Shown: positions 27,097 to 35,636, counted from the stretch's first letter. The stretch is DNA of 64,000 nt from JBFWNG01 sp050251195 (GCA_050251195.1 JBFWNG010000008.1:109542-173541), one strand, 5' to 3'. The notes: generated by a model from the sequence alone, not told the origin. Numbers and translations: made by a program.

Positions 27097-27887
27097 CGTC
27101 CCGATGCGCCTCCGCCGCTAAATCCGCCTCCGCGACCGCCGAAATCCCCGCCGCCAAAGCCGCCGCCGAATCCCCCGCCATAGCTGCGGCCTCCGCGACC
27201 GCTAAACAGCATGAAAAGGAGAAGCATGCGTCCGGTTCGAGTAAAGATTAGAAAAAAGAAAACGATTCCTAAAATGACAAGTTCGACCACGCTTGGAACG
27301 CGAGGAGCATGAGCTCTCGTCTGCACTCCGGATTGTACTGCCGCGCCGTTGAATAGAGATCTCATATCCATGCTGGGATTTGCATAGGAAGCCATAGCGT
27401 AGACACCGCTCATCACGCCACCGTCTATATCGCCTTGTTGAAACATCGGCGTAATGGTTTGGTCTATGATCCGCTTGGAGATAGCATCCGGCAAGTCACC
27501 TTCAAGACCCTGGCCTACCTCAATGCGGACCGCACGCTGGTCTTTCACAACAAACAGAAGCGCTCCGTCGTCTTTATCCTTTGTGCCCAACTTCCAGTTA
27601 TCAACAATCTTAATCGAGGCTTGTTCAATCGTCTCGTCACCGATCGTCGGCATCGTTAGAACGGCAATCTGGCTCCCCCCCTGATCACGTAGCGTCTGGA
27701 GTACCCGATTAAGTGCCGCTTCTGCCGGCGCACTGATCATGTCGGCTTGGTCGGTGACAGGGGCAACCAATGGCGGTACCGCAAAACCGCTCTGGGCGTC
27801 TGCGCTGGACAAGGTTGACACAGCTAACATAACGCCAAAAAGGGAAGATGTTAGGGACTTGCGAAGGCCCAAATTAAAACTCCACAT
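27090..27887 (-). CDS. YgcG-type TPM-domain protein with glycine-rich tail
   Basis: The 265-residue protein has a signal peptide (to about SADAQ), a periplasmic TPM domain (about 45-165; VTDQADMISAPAEAALNRVL, GSQIAVLTMPTIGDETIEQ, DGALLFVVKDQRAVRIEVG), one membrane segment (about 205-225), and a tail of Gly, Arg, Phe and Ser repeats (GGGFGGGFGGGDFGG). This is the standard layout of YgcG proteins. It overlaps the lemA end by 14 bp. LemA and YgcG are commonly neighbours and are thought to act together at the envelope. Confidence 0.88.
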   Translation of the reverse strand: MWSFNLGLRKSLTSSLFGVMLAVSTLSSADAQSGFAVPPLVAPVTDQADMISAPAEAALNRVLQTLRDQGGSQIAVLTMPTIGDETIEQASIKIVDNWKLGTKDKDDGALLFVVKDQRAVRIEVGQGLEGDLPDAISKRIIDQTITPMFQQGDIDGGVMSGVYAMASYANPSMDMRSLFNGAAVQSGVQTRAHAPRVPSVVELVILGIVFFFLIFTRTGRMLLLFMLFSGRGGRSYGGGFGGGFGGGDFGGRGGGFSGGGASGRW

Positions 27888-28458
27888 TCGGAGCCTTTTT
27901 CACGGCGTCGCCCTCGGAGGCATCCACATCCCACTGAGGCATTTTTTCGAATTTGTAAACGAGGCTATTGGTCCAGCTGGTCGGTGGAACCGTCACGAGG
28001 TCGTTAAACGACTTAATACTTTCAATATACCTTTGTCGAGCGATAGTGATCCTATTCTCCGTTCCTTCGAGTTGCGCTTGAAGTTCGCGAAAGTTTTGGT
28101 CAGCCTTCAGGTCCGGATATTTTTCCGCAACAACCATCAAACGCCCGAGAGCCTGACTAAGCTCGCCCTGGGCCTGTTGGAATTTTTGTATCGATTGAGG
28201 GTCAAGCTTCGAAGGATCGACGTTGACGCTCGTCGCCTTGGCTCGCGCTTCGACAACAGCCTCCAAAGTTTCCGATTCGTGCTTAGCATATCCTTTAACA
28301 GTGTTCACCAAATTGGGGATAAGATCCGCTCTCCGCTTATACTGGTTTGTGACTTCTGCCATGGCCGCTTCAACGCCGTTTTTTGTTTGCGGGATGGACT
28401 GCCATCCACAACTAGAAGTCAAGAAAACAATTACAGCAAACGCTACAATTCTATTCAT
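27874..28458 (-). CDS. lemA: LemA-family protein
   Basis: From ATG 28458 (GGAG and AAAGG just upstream) the protein has 194 residues. It starts with a hydrophobic segment ending in lipobox-like TSSC (Cys17), so it may be a lipoprotein rather than the usual single-pass membrane protein. The LemA core is clear: NGVEAAMAEVTNQYKRRADLIPNLVNTVKGYAKHESETLEAVVEARA, then FRELQAQLEGTENRITIARQRYI, forming long helices. It heads the lemA-ygcG-TPM-His-rich operon and lies next to a Fur-box match. Confidence 0.9.
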   Translation of the reverse strand: MNRIVAFAVIVFLTSSCGWQSIPQTKNGVEAAMAEVTNQYKRRADLIPNLVNTVKGYAKHESETLEAVVEARAKATSVNVDPSKLDPQSIQKFQQAQGELSQALGRLMVVAEKYPDLKADQNFRELQAQLEGTENRITIARQRYIESIKSFNDLVTVPPTSWTNSLVYKFEKMPQWDVDASEGDAVKKAPNVEF

Positions 28459-28550
28459 AGTACCTTTTCTCCATAAAAAAGACCGATGCCAGAAAGACCC
28501 TATCACAAAAAGAAGTGCTTAGAAAGCGCTCCTACACAGACTTTTGTCAT

Positions 28551-28565
28551 TGATAATGATTCTCA
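28551..28565. promoter_or_regulatory. Fur box candidate
   Basis: TGATAATGATTCTCA matches the 7-1-7 Fur consensus TGATAATnATTATCA at 13 of its 14 fixed positions. It lies in the 248-bp divergent region, about 93 bp from the lemA start and 142 bp from the start of the exported helical protein. Iron-dependent repression of either or both units is plausible. Confidence 0.55.
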
Positions 28566-28607
28566 GGATTGATATTGTGAGACACAATTTGAGTTTGACA
28601 CCACTAC

Positions 28608-28627
28608 AGTGAAAAGATGTTTTCACT
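28608..28627. promoter_or_regulatory. Perfect 8-bp inverted repeat in the divergent promoter
   Basis: AGTGAAAA (28608-28615) and TTTTCACT (28620-28627) flank a GATG centre. It lies 43 bp from the Fur-box match and 79 bp before the downstream start. It could be a second operator; a hairpin in the 5' leader is the other reading. Confidence 0.4.
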
Positions 28628-28706
28628 TGCAGAAAACAAATTTGAACCTTGGGTGATCTTGTGTAATATCATGTTCATCCAATTTAACTCATGAAAGGAG
28701 TTATCT

Positions 28707-29204
28707 ATGTTTCTGGTAAAAAAATCTGTTTTGGTCGCATCAATGTCTTTGCTCGGATCTGCTTCCTCATTTGCTGGAACCCCATCAGAGTCCATCGATG
28801 AATTCATCGCCAAAGGCAACTCTGTGCTCGAACAACTCGATCAAGAATCTCCTTCTTCTGACACGATCGTCACAACAATCAACGAAATGCTGGAATCAGC
28901 AAAACCTGTTCTCGTTGCATATGGCGAAAAAAATCCTGAGTGCAAAGCTCAGTTGGACAAAGTCATCGAACTCTATCCAGAGATCGACACTTGGACTGCA
29001 AAAGAAATTAAGAAAAATATCGAAGGCGGAAAAGTTCTTCCAGAAGGCCCCAAGACTTGCTATCCTCCAAGAGACATCATTGCTCACCCAGCAATCGTAA
29101 GAGCAACAGTTCGCGATGGTCTGGAAAATGCCAAAATTCAAAAGCTTAAGAAAGAAATGGAAGAAGCGATTGAACACGCAGAAGAAATTGCATCCGAACT
29201 CTAA
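28707..29204 (+). CDS. Exported helical protein of unknown function
   Basis: The 165-residue product has a signal peptide (to about SSFAG) and a mature part that is nearly all helical, with two cysteines (NPECKAQ, KTCYPP) and a coiled C-terminal helix (KIQKLKKEMEEAIEHAEEIASEL). AAAGGAG stands about 8 nt before the ATG, partly inside a short inverted repeat. It probably works in the periplasm. It lies downstream of the Fur-box match and is followed 11 bp later by a haem-motif lipoprotein, so iron or haem handling is suggested by context only. Confidence 0.75.
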   Translation: MFLVKKSVLVASMSLLGSASSFAGTPSESIDEFIAKGNSVLEQLDQESPSSDTIVTTINEMLESAKPVLVAYGEKNPECKAQLDKVIELYPEIDTWTAKEIKKNIEGGKVLPEGPKTCYPPRDIIAHPAIVRATVRDGLENAKIQKLKKEMEEAIEHAEEIASEL

Positions 29205-29215
29205 GATCTGAGGAA

Positions 29216-30037
29216 ATGGTTTTGCGTTTTACCCTCTCAAAACTATTAGCGTTGATTTTAGTTACAGCTTGCTCCCTTTCCCCTAAAAGGGGCAAGCTCC
29301 CCCCTGTAGACCCCGAAGGCGAAAACATCAAGAAAGAAAACCCGACGAATGAGCCGCCTTCCTGGCAGGAGTTGACGTTTACAATTGTTCTCGCCAAGCC
29401 TGAATCACCAGGTACAGAGGTAGTCGGTTACGATCAAGTATTCAAAATATTGCAGCGTGAAGAGCACGGACCATGCGTCGATTGCCACGCAAACACCTGG
29501 CCCTATCTGGGCAAAGACCTGGCAAATCCATGGGGCAGTCTCACCGGTTCTGTTGGGGAAAACGGTTATAAAGACGTCAAACAATTGGCCGATTTGATTC
29601 TTGGCTGCATCGATTCGGAAGATCAAAATCATTGCCTTCCAACTCCAGACAAACCAAATCTCACAAAAATGCCGGACCCCGACTATTATGACGCCGTCGA
29701 AGGCGAAGAGTTAAGGACCGTTAAAGCTTGGGTCGAAGGCGGCGCGCAGGAGAAGTCCAGCGTCAGCACCGTCGAAGCCCCCAAGATTGCTGAAGTCAAA
29801 ATTGCGGACCTTCCCGCAGATATCGCCATTGATATAGCAACTTTGAACATGACTCAGGCTACCTGGGAAATCACCGCAAAAGTGAAAGCAAAACCAGGCC
29901 TTGAATCTTGCTCTTCGGGATCGCTCTCGCTCGTCATCAGCGACGGCGCCGATGATCGGACCGTTCCTATCATTCTCGAATGTGAAGGCAAACGTCTGAA
30001 AGAAAAGTATATCGCTTCGACAAGCGAACCTTTCTAG
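29216..30037 (+). CDS. Lipoprotein with c-type haem motif
   Basis: The 273-residue product has a lipoprotein signal (lipobox VTAC, Cys19). Its single haem-attachment motif is CVDCH in EEHGPCVDCHANTWPYLG; a candidate distal Met lies in LTKMPDPDYY, before a cytochrome-like helix EGEELRTVKAWVEGGA. The last 90 residues form a separate beta-rich domain with two cysteines. It should be a membrane-anchored mono-haem cytochrome c. It forms an operon with the preceding exported protein. Electron partners are unknown. Confidence 0.75.
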   Translation: MVLRFTLSKLLALILVTACSLSPKRGKLPPVDPEGENIKKENPTNEPPSWQELTFTIVLAKPESPGTEVVGYDQVFKILQREEHGPCVDCHANTWPYLGKDLANPWGSLTGSVGENGYKDVKQLADLILGCIDSEDQNHCLPTPDKPNLTKMPDPDYYDAVEGEELRTVKAWVEGGAQEKSSVSTVEAPKIAEVKIADLPADIAIDIATLNMTQATWEITAKVKAKPGLESCSSGSLSLVISDGADDRTVPIILECEGKRLKEKYIASTSEPF

Positions 30038-30279
30038 GGCGTGTCCGCTGAATCCCAAAGTCACTAGAAAACACGGTTCGCAAACCCTACCACTTATTCA
30101 TAGACTTCGGCATATGCCTGTAGCTACCGGTGAAGGTGAACCTATGCGCTCAATTAGGTGACCGTTCTCCCGGAAGAGATGCTCGATCGTTTCCACTGCC
30201 GATCCGTGAGCCTATATCGGTGACGAAAACCCCCAAACTAGTGTATTATTCCTGATCCATAAATATTGCGGATCAAAGA
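30038..30279. other. Intergenic region without recognised gene
   Basis: These 242 bp hold no convincing frame, RNA gene or strong hairpin. The last 40 bp are AT-rich (CTAGTGTATTATTCC) and probably contain the promoter of the ATP-grasp gene. Confidence 0.4.
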
Positions 30280-31710
30280 GTGAATATCGCACCTCCTTCC
30301 AGCTCGTTTCTTACCAGCTTTGTCGAACAAATCAAAGCTGCGCCGCTAGGGGTCTATGACGCGGCGAAGGATTCTTACAAACTCATTCCGGCGGCGATAG
30401 ATCCCCTCGTTATTAACGACGACCAATGGCGGGAGATGGCCAAGGATTCACAGTTGGTCTTGTCTGCCATGCAAAAGACCGTAAGATGGCTTCGCAAATC
30501 CGAACAGCGGGAGCTTGCCCAAGCAATCTTCAGCGATCTTGCACCCAATGAAAAATCTGTGGTTATGGGCGTGAACGAGCCAGATTTCGGCTTGGCGACT
30601 GTTCGTCTCGATCTTTTCTTCGATCGCGACGAATTGCGAATTATCGAAGTAAATGCGACGATTCCGGCAATGCAAGCCTACACAGATATGATTAAGCACG
30701 CCTACGTATCCGCCAAGCTAACGGAAATGAGTGAAACTCGAAGCGACATACAGCTCCAGAGCAACGTGGGCGACCTTCTCGCTTCGCTTCTGCTGCATTA
30801 CGAACTGGCTGGTGGAAAAAAGTCTAAGCCAAAAATAGCCGTCATCTCTCGCAAAGGCGACTCCCAAACCGCAGAACTCCTTTGGATCAAGAAGAGATGG
30901 GAAGAAGCCGGGCACGATTGCATCCTGGGCCAACCCGAGGATGTTGTTTTAAAAAACGCAGCGCTCCGTGTAAAGGACATCGAGGTAGACCTTACGTATC
31001 GGCATATCTTTGCGAGTCGGCTACTTAAGGGCACCGCCTTTGAAGCGGCCTGTAATGAGTCTAGGAAATACAAGATATTCAATCCGATTTCGGCCCATTT
31101 GGAGATAAAAGGACTTCTCGCGGAGACCTCGCGACTCGCGTCCGATCCGGCCTGGGCTCAGGAGGCGGGTTTTACGCCTGAAGAATGCGACGTAACGCAA
31201 ACGCGCGTGCCTTGGTCCCGACTTGTTCGCTCCGGCGCCGCAACCATTGTGAACGGCGAAAAGGTGAAAGACCTCGTTGCGTGGCTTAAAGCAAATAATT
31301 CCCAGATAGTTGTAAAACGAAGCTCTGGATACGGCGGTCATGATGTTATCATCGGAGACAATTTTTTTGACGACGAGGTTCAGTCTCGCGTTGCAAAAAT
31401 AATTGACGCAACCCAGCCCGTCGTCTGGGCTGACTTCATAGAGTTCTGCGCTCGTCAAAACAATGGCGTCTGGATCGTGCAACAGCGCGTCCCTGGCAAG
31501 ATCATGCACTGTAGGTATCTTGAGCAAGGCAAGGTTATCGAAACCGATGCCTACGTCGACTGTTCGATTTTTGCAAGTACAGGAATCCCTTTTCAGGTCG
31601 GAGGGGGGGCTTGCCGTCTCTCTCCCGATCCGATTGTGAATATCGGTCGCGGCGGAGGTCTCGTGCCCTTTCTGTTGCAAAGGGAAAGGACCGCGCTTTC
31701 ATCCTATTGA
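30280..31710 (+). CDS. ATP-grasp family protein (glutathionylspermidine-synthase-like)
   Basis: The 476-residue cytoplasmic protein shows ATP-grasp features: a glycine-rich ATP loop in IVVKRSSGYGGHDVIIGD, a central acidic strand LRIIEVNATIPAMQAY, and a late VQQRVPGKIMHCRYLEQGKV strand with a metal-binding region. The NEPDFGLATVRLDLF segment and overall order recall the glutathionylspermidine synthase-like and related ligase groups. It should join a carboxylate to an amine using ATP, with unknown substrates. The start is GTG with a weak ribosome binding site. Its stop overlaps the stop of the convergent protease gene by 7 bp. Confidence 0.7.
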   Translation: MNIAPPSSSFLTSFVEQIKAAPLGVYDAAKDSYKLIPAAIDPLVINDDQWREMAKDSQLVLSAMQKTVRWLRKSEQRELAQAIFSDLAPNEKSVVMGVNEPDFGLATVRLDLFFDRDELRIIEVNATIPAMQAYTDMIKHAYVSAKLTEMSETRSDIQLQSNVGDLLASLLLHYELAGGKKSKPKIAVISRKGDSQTAELLWIKKRWEEAGHDCILGQPEDVVLKNAALRVKDIEVDLTYRHIFASRLLKGTAFEAACNESRKYKIFNPISAHLEIKGLLAETSRLASDPAWAQEAGFTPEECDVTQTRVPWSRLVRSGAATIVNGEKVKDLVAWLKANNSQIVVKRSSGYGGHDVIIGDNFFDDEVQSRVAKIIDATQPVVWADFIEFCARQNNGVWIVQQRVPGKIMHCRYLEQGKVIETDAYVDCSIFASTGIPFQVGGGACRLSPDPIVNIGRGGGLVPFLLQRERTALSSY

Positions 31711-32666
31711 CATTCCGCTTGCGCGTTCAGAGTACCGCCACCTACAGTGGTTTGAGCCGCGCCATTGGCTGCGGGCGCAGCAAAGACCGCACCCCCAGTC
31801 CTAGCTTGCTCGATGAGAGCTTTGCTCGCAGAAGAGTTTAAGTTAGTATAAACCGTTATGCCGCTGTGTGGCTCGTCCTGCCCATCGATGTCCCAATCAA
31901 CCCAAGATGCGACGCCCGCCAACTGGTTATCTATGAAAAGCGGACCGCCAGAATCGCCTGATGAAGCTAACGACTCAGAGGGACTGCCCGCTCCGTCCTC
32001 GGGATTGCCAAGGACCGCCAACACGCCCGACATTTTCGCATCGAGATTCATCTCTTGCAAAAACGTTGGCGAACTATAGACCACTTGATTTTGCCCTACC
32101 CGCTTTATGCCCGCCCGTCCAGGATTCTTGATGTTGGGTAGATCGGTCAACCCGTACCCAACAAGAGTCGCCTTTGCCGCTTTATGGGGTGGGGTACTTG
32201 GATATATAGCACTGGCCGCGGGCGCGGAATTGTCAGGAAAAATAATCACGGCCAAATCCATGAGCTCATTGGCTTGATTCATGGCGAGAGCAGTGTCCCC
32301 TCCCGGGTTGCCGTCATAAAATATATTTTTCGCTTTAACCGAGTCAAAATCGGACAAATCGCCGTCTTTGGGAACCGAAGCCGTATCGATGAAGTAAATC
32401 TCGTCTTTCCGACGCGGATCTATGCAATGCGTTGCCGTGAGCAAAACGTTATGGCCCACAAATGTACCTGTACACCAACCGCCGTCGCCGTCGTGCACAA
32501 AAACAACCGATGGGAAATCTTCCGTCTTTTCGCCGTTCACAATTTTAAGACATTTTGCTGGCTGTGCTGGCGCCGTTTTGGACGAGCCACGCATATTGAC
32601 TTTGTTCGTTCGCTTGCAACCTGCGACCGCCAGAACTGCGCTAATAGCGATGAGAAATGTGCGCAT
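31704..32666 (-). CDS. Trypsin-like (S1) serine protease, lipoprotein
   Basis: From ATG 32666 the protein has 320 residues with lipobox VAGC (Cys17). The S1 triad is complete: His80 in LLTATHC, Asp137 in LMDLAVIIF, Ser239 in SSGDSGGPLF. The domain begins CLKIVNGEKTEDFPSV in place of the usual IVGG. The C-terminus ends in SKALIEQARTGGAVFA plus a short tail, a signature shared with the paralogues at 32675 and 59464. TAGGA before the start is formed by the upstream gene's stop region, so translation is coupled to the paralogue upstream. Confidence 0.9.
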   Translation of the reverse strand: MRTFLIAISAVLAVAGCKRTNKVNMRGSSKTAPAQPAKCLKIVNGEKTEDFPSVVFVHDGDGGWCTGTFVGHNVLLTATHCIDPRRKDEIYFIDTASVPKDGDLSDFDSVKAKNIFYDGNPGGDTALAMNQANELMDLAVIIFPDNSAPAASAIYPSTPPHKAAKATLVGYGLTDLPNIKNPGRAGIKRVGQNQVVYSSPTFLQEMNLDAKMSGVLAVLGNPEDGAGSPSESLASSGDSGGPLFIDNQLAGVASWVDWDIDGQDEPHSGITVYTNLNSSASKALIEQARTGGAVFAAPAANGAAQTTVGGGTLNAQAECQ

Positions 32667-32674
32667 GTCGCATC

Positions 32675-33718
32675 CTAACCGCCGCAACCTGCGCTTGGAT
32701 TTAGAACGTTATCGTTACTGCTATTGCCATTGGCATCGTCATTGCCATTGGACCCTGTGGGCTTATTATCGGTCGTATTCACGCTACCGCTTGTAGCAAA
32801 CACTGCACCTTGAGCCTTTGCTTTCTCAATCAGCGCTTGACTGGCTCCGGAGCCTAAACTTACATAAACGGTAATACCCCCGATTGTAGGATCTGAAGCC
32901 TCCACGTTCGAGAGCCTCGTTACGAAGGACGCCACTCCGGCAATTTTGCCATCGACAAAAATAGGACCGCCAGAGTCACCCGACGAAGCAAGGGAGCCAT
33001 ACATTGCCTGGTTCGAACTGTTGTCGTTCGGATTGCCCAATAGGGTTAATACCCCTTCAATGTCCTCGGCGGGAAGTTGAGCCTTTTCATAAAGTTCAGT
33101 CAAAAACCCCGGAACGCTAAAGACTGTGTTGTTGACGCCAATTTGCTTGGTTCGAATCACGCCAACTTTCTCGGATTTACCGCCTGGCAAGTTTTCATTT
33201 CCATATCCCACCAATGTACCTTTAGAACTTTGCGGTGCTACTCCTGGATAAATTGGAGTGACAGCAGGAGCTGAGTTGTCCTTGAAAATGAGAATGGATA
33301 GGTCTTCGAGTTCGTTTTGCACGTTCTTATGAATTTGATTAGTTATTCCCGCACCACCATTGTAGAGCACCTTTACTGGAACTTGGGGCTTGTAGTCCAT
33401 AGGTTTGCTCGTATCAACCGAAGGCCCCTGAAGGACAAGAATAGCGTTCAAAGCTTTAGGATCTAGACAATGCGACGCTGCAAGAAGAACATTGTGTCCT
33501 ACCCAGGTGCCTGTGCACATATTTCCAATGTTGTTGACGAGAAAATTGACAGATGGAAAGTCGTTTGTCTTTTCGCCGTTCACAATCTTGAGACAGTTCG
33601 GGTTTTGCGCCACGGGGCCGGTCGCGGGGGTTTTGCTGTCTCCACGTCTTGCGTCAGATTTAACCTCGACTTTGCAACTGCCGGCAAACAGCAACACCAG
33701 TAATAGGGCTCGAAACAT
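32675..33718 (-). CDS. Trypsin-like (S1) serine protease, lipoprotein (tandem paralogue)
   Basis: The 347-residue product has lipobox AGSC (Cys15) and triad His83 (AASHC), Asp139 (ELEDLSILIF) and Ser249 (SSGDSGGPIF). CLKIVNGEKTNDFPSV and SQALIEKAKAQGAVFA are shared with its neighbour, so the two arose by tandem duplication. The C-terminus ends in a Asn/Asp/Ser/Gly-rich tail and CGG. It is the first gene of the pair. Membrane-anchored extracellular or periplasmic proteolysis is expected; activation by cleavage before IVNG is an inference. Confidence 0.9.
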   Translation of the reverse strand: MFRALLLVLLFAGSCKVEVKSDARRGDSKTPATGPVAQNPNCLKIVNGEKTNDFPSVNFLVNNIGNMCTGTWVGHNVLLAASHCLDPKALNAILVLQGPSVDTSKPMDYKPQVPVKVLYNGGAGITNQIHKNVQNELEDLSILIFKDNSAPAVTPIYPGVAPQSSKGTLVGYGNENLPGGKSEKVGVIRTKQIGVNNTVFSVPGFLTELYEKAQLPAEDIEGVLTLLGNPNDNSSNQAMYGSLASSGDSGGPIFVDGKIAGVASFVTRLSNVEASDPTIGGITVYVSLGSGASQALIEKAKAQGAVFATSGSVNTTDNKPTGSNGNDDANGNSSNDNVLNPSAGCGG

Positions 33719-33846
33719 CTCCCCACCTCTTTAAAAAATACTCGTTATCTTATCGGTAAGTTGGCAAAAAGGTTGAGAGGTAAAAATAGGCTAAAATTTC
33801 CAATGTAATAAGAAGGATACACCTCTTTAAATGCAGGTTAACCGGG

Positions 33847-34605
33847 CTAATGCCCTGCCAAGCGCCAGCTATAAATAGCAATAGCGGTCGCAACCATCCC
33901 GTTCAGGGACTCGACGCCGCGTTCAACGGGGACGGCTGCCAAACGGCACCGTTGTTTGATGTTCTCCGGCAAACCGGGACCTTCGATGCCTGGGATAAGG
34001 AACCCCGATGTGGGCCAGACAAAAGTGCGAAGGTCGGACCCTTCTGCCGAAAGCGCGACGCATTTGTCCCAATCGAGTTCAACCTCGGACAATGCCGTCA
34101 CGCGAACCTGCGGCAATCGAAATACCGCGCCCGCCGCAGCGCGGATGCTTTTCGGATGCAAAGGATGTGCAGCTTCTTCGGTCAGCAATATGCGCCGAAT
34201 TCCCAACGCGGCCGCAGTACGGATCACTCCTCCCACGTTCTCAGGGTTTTGAAACGGCACGATCAGATCCAACTTGCCCTTTGGCGGAAGTTCGAGTCGC
34301 GATTCTTTTATCAAGGCCGGCGCCGTGACATGCAGCAAAGGTTCATTGGTTCCAAAGATATCGATTTCGCGAAACAGCGGGGCTGCAAGTACAGTTGTTC
34401 TCGCATCATTCGACGGAGCAAAAGTTCGGGCCAGTTCTTCCGATACAATCCAGCCTTTAACCCTGTCCGGAAAATCGCGTGCTACTTCCGACCCAAAGCG
34501 CAGACCATGAACTAGAGCTTCATTCCAACGCCGAATTCCTTTGCCGTTTAGCAAATCCTCTAAACGACGGAAAAACTCATTCTGTTGGCTTGTTATGGTG
34601 ACCAT
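33847..34605 (-). CDS. SpoU/TrmH-family RNA methyltransferase
   Basis: The 252-residue protein carries the three SPOUT motifs: PFQNPENVGGVIRTA (motif 1), FLIPGIEGPGLPE (motif 2) and VPVERGVESLNGMVATAIAIY (motif 3), which form the knotted SAM site. The N-terminal 100 residues are the substrate-binding part. It should 2'-O-methylate a ribose in rRNA or tRNA; which position cannot be told from sequence. AAAGGAT stands 5 nt before the ATG. The lysE-like gene lies 24 bp upstream on the same strand. Confidence 0.9.
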   Translation of the reverse strand: MVTITSQQNEFFRRLEDLLNGKGIRRWNEALVHGLRFGSEVARDFPDRVKGWIVSEELARTFAPSNDARTTVLAAPLFREIDIFGTNEPLLHVTAPALIKESRLELPPKGKLDLIVPFQNPENVGGVIRTAAALGIRRILLTEEAAHPLHPKSIRAAAGAVFRLPQVRVTALSEVELDWDKCVALSAEGSDLRTFVWPTSGFLIPGIEGPGLPENIKQRCRLAAVPVERGVESLNGMVATAIAIYSWRLAGH

Positions 34606-34629
34606 GACATCCTTTGCAATGTAGACATC

Positions 34630-35235
34630 CTATCCCAAAAGCCCATTCAACCCCAATGCAAATATCACCAGCGCACTCAGTCGATTAATCAAACGAACGG
34701 CATCGGCATCCATTTTTCTCCTGCACAACGTAACGAAGCACGATAGCCCGAGCCACCAGAGTGCCGATCCCAAAAACACGCATCCGACAAATATCATTGC
34801 GAGATCGAGAGAAGTATCTCTAACGCCGACGGTAGAAAAAGCGGATACGAAGAACAAAATCGTAAGAGGATTGGCAAGCGTCAACAGGAACACCGAACCG
34901 AAACTGTTGAGCAGGCCGCCTCGATTGACGGTGGGCGAAGGATCAAGGAGCTCGCGACTGCGAAACATCTTTAGCGCGAGAAGACAAAGTATGATGCTGC
35001 CAAAGGTCTGAATGTTTCTTTCGTACGCCTTAAGGTTGGCGAGAATCACCGCGAAACCGGCAACAGCAACCAATCCGTACAGACCGTCTGCAACAGCCGC
35101 GCCTACGCCCGAAGCAACTCCGTGCCGGAGCCCCTTGGAAAGCGTCGTATTGATGCAAATAATGGCAATTGGACCGACTGGAGCCGCCACCGAAATTCCA
35201 AGAAGCAAACCTTGCCATGCCACTCCCAGATCCAT
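34630..35235 (-). CDS. LysE-family amino acid exporter
   Basis: From ATG 35235 (GGAGAG 6 nt upstream) the protein has 201 residues, the normal size. The N-terminal signature LLLGISVAAPVGPIAIICINTTLSKGLRHGVASGVGAAVADGLYG is typical of LysE/RhtB exporters, and about six membrane segments follow. It should export an amino acid or similar small molecule from the cytoplasm; the substrate is unknown. The longer frame upstream overlaps a terminator hairpin and is rejected. It lies upstream of the SpoU-type gene, perhaps in one transcript. Confidence 0.88.
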   Translation of the reverse strand: MDLGVAWQGLLLGISVAAPVGPIAIICINTTLSKGLRHGVASGVGAAVADGLYGLVAVAGFAVILANLKAYERNIQTFGSIILCLLALKMFRSRELLDPSPTVNRGGLLNSFGSVFLLTLANPLTILFFVSAFSTVGVRDTSLDLAMIFVGCVFLGSALWWLGLSCFVTLCRRKMDADAVRLINRLSALVIFALGLNGLLG

Positions 35236-35248
35236 CAAATCTCTCCAG

Positions 35249-35277
35249 AAAAAATGCCCCGGGATCAACCGGGGCAT
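35249..35277 (-). terminator. Intrinsic terminator
   Basis: ATGCCCCGG (35254-35262) and CCGGGGCAT (35269-35277) form a perfect 9-bp stem with a GATCAA loop; the A-run before it gives a U-run on the minus strand. It ends the gene at 35283-35636 and lies just before the LysE-type start, so the two genes are separate units. Confidence 0.9.
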
Positions 35278-35282
35278 CGGCA

Positions 35283-35636
35283 CTAAAACTTAGTGCAAAC
35301 CGTTTCGTACGTGTCCATTCTTCCACTCAACGCGATCGTGACTTTCGCCTCATACCTAATGAGACCTGTAGGCAACTCGTCACCAATCTCCAACGTGACC
35401 GAAAAGTCTTCTCTTGAAACACCATAGATAGGTTCAAGATACGGGCCCTCTGCACTTACTGGCTCTTGGGTGTAAAACACGATTGTTTGCGGATCCCCCG
35501 ATGAGGGTAATTCCCACTCCACTCTGTCCGTGAAAACCTTGAGATCAGATCCGCAGAAAAAGACTTCCTTACTCTGCGCTAAAGCCGTTGTACCGGTAAA
35601 ACCTAAGAATCCTAAAATAAAGACAAACGTTTTCAT
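35283..35636 (-). CDS. Small exported protein of unknown function
   Basis: From ATG 35636 (GGAG 7 nt upstream) the product has 117 residues with a signal peptide ending near TTALAQS. The mature part is about 95 residues, beta-rich, with two cysteines (VFFCGSD and the terminal ETVCTKF) that may form a disulfide. It is a single-gene unit with its own terminator. I do not recognise it. Confidence 0.7.
   Translation of the reverse strand: MKTFVFILGFLGFTGTTALAQSKEVFFCGSDLKVFTDRVEWELPSSGDPQTIVFYTQEPVSAEGPYLEPIYGVSREDFSVTLEIGDELPTGLIRYEAKVTIALSGRMDTYETVCTKF

Noticed and set aside
29216..30037. Di-haem cytochrome
   Set aside because: Only one CxxCH motif is present in this protein; the other cysteines are not followed by His.
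32666..32687. Longer start (TTG 32687) for the first tandem trypsin
   Set aside because: It would overlap the upstream paralogue's end and spoil the signal peptide; ATG 32666 has a proper ribosome binding site.
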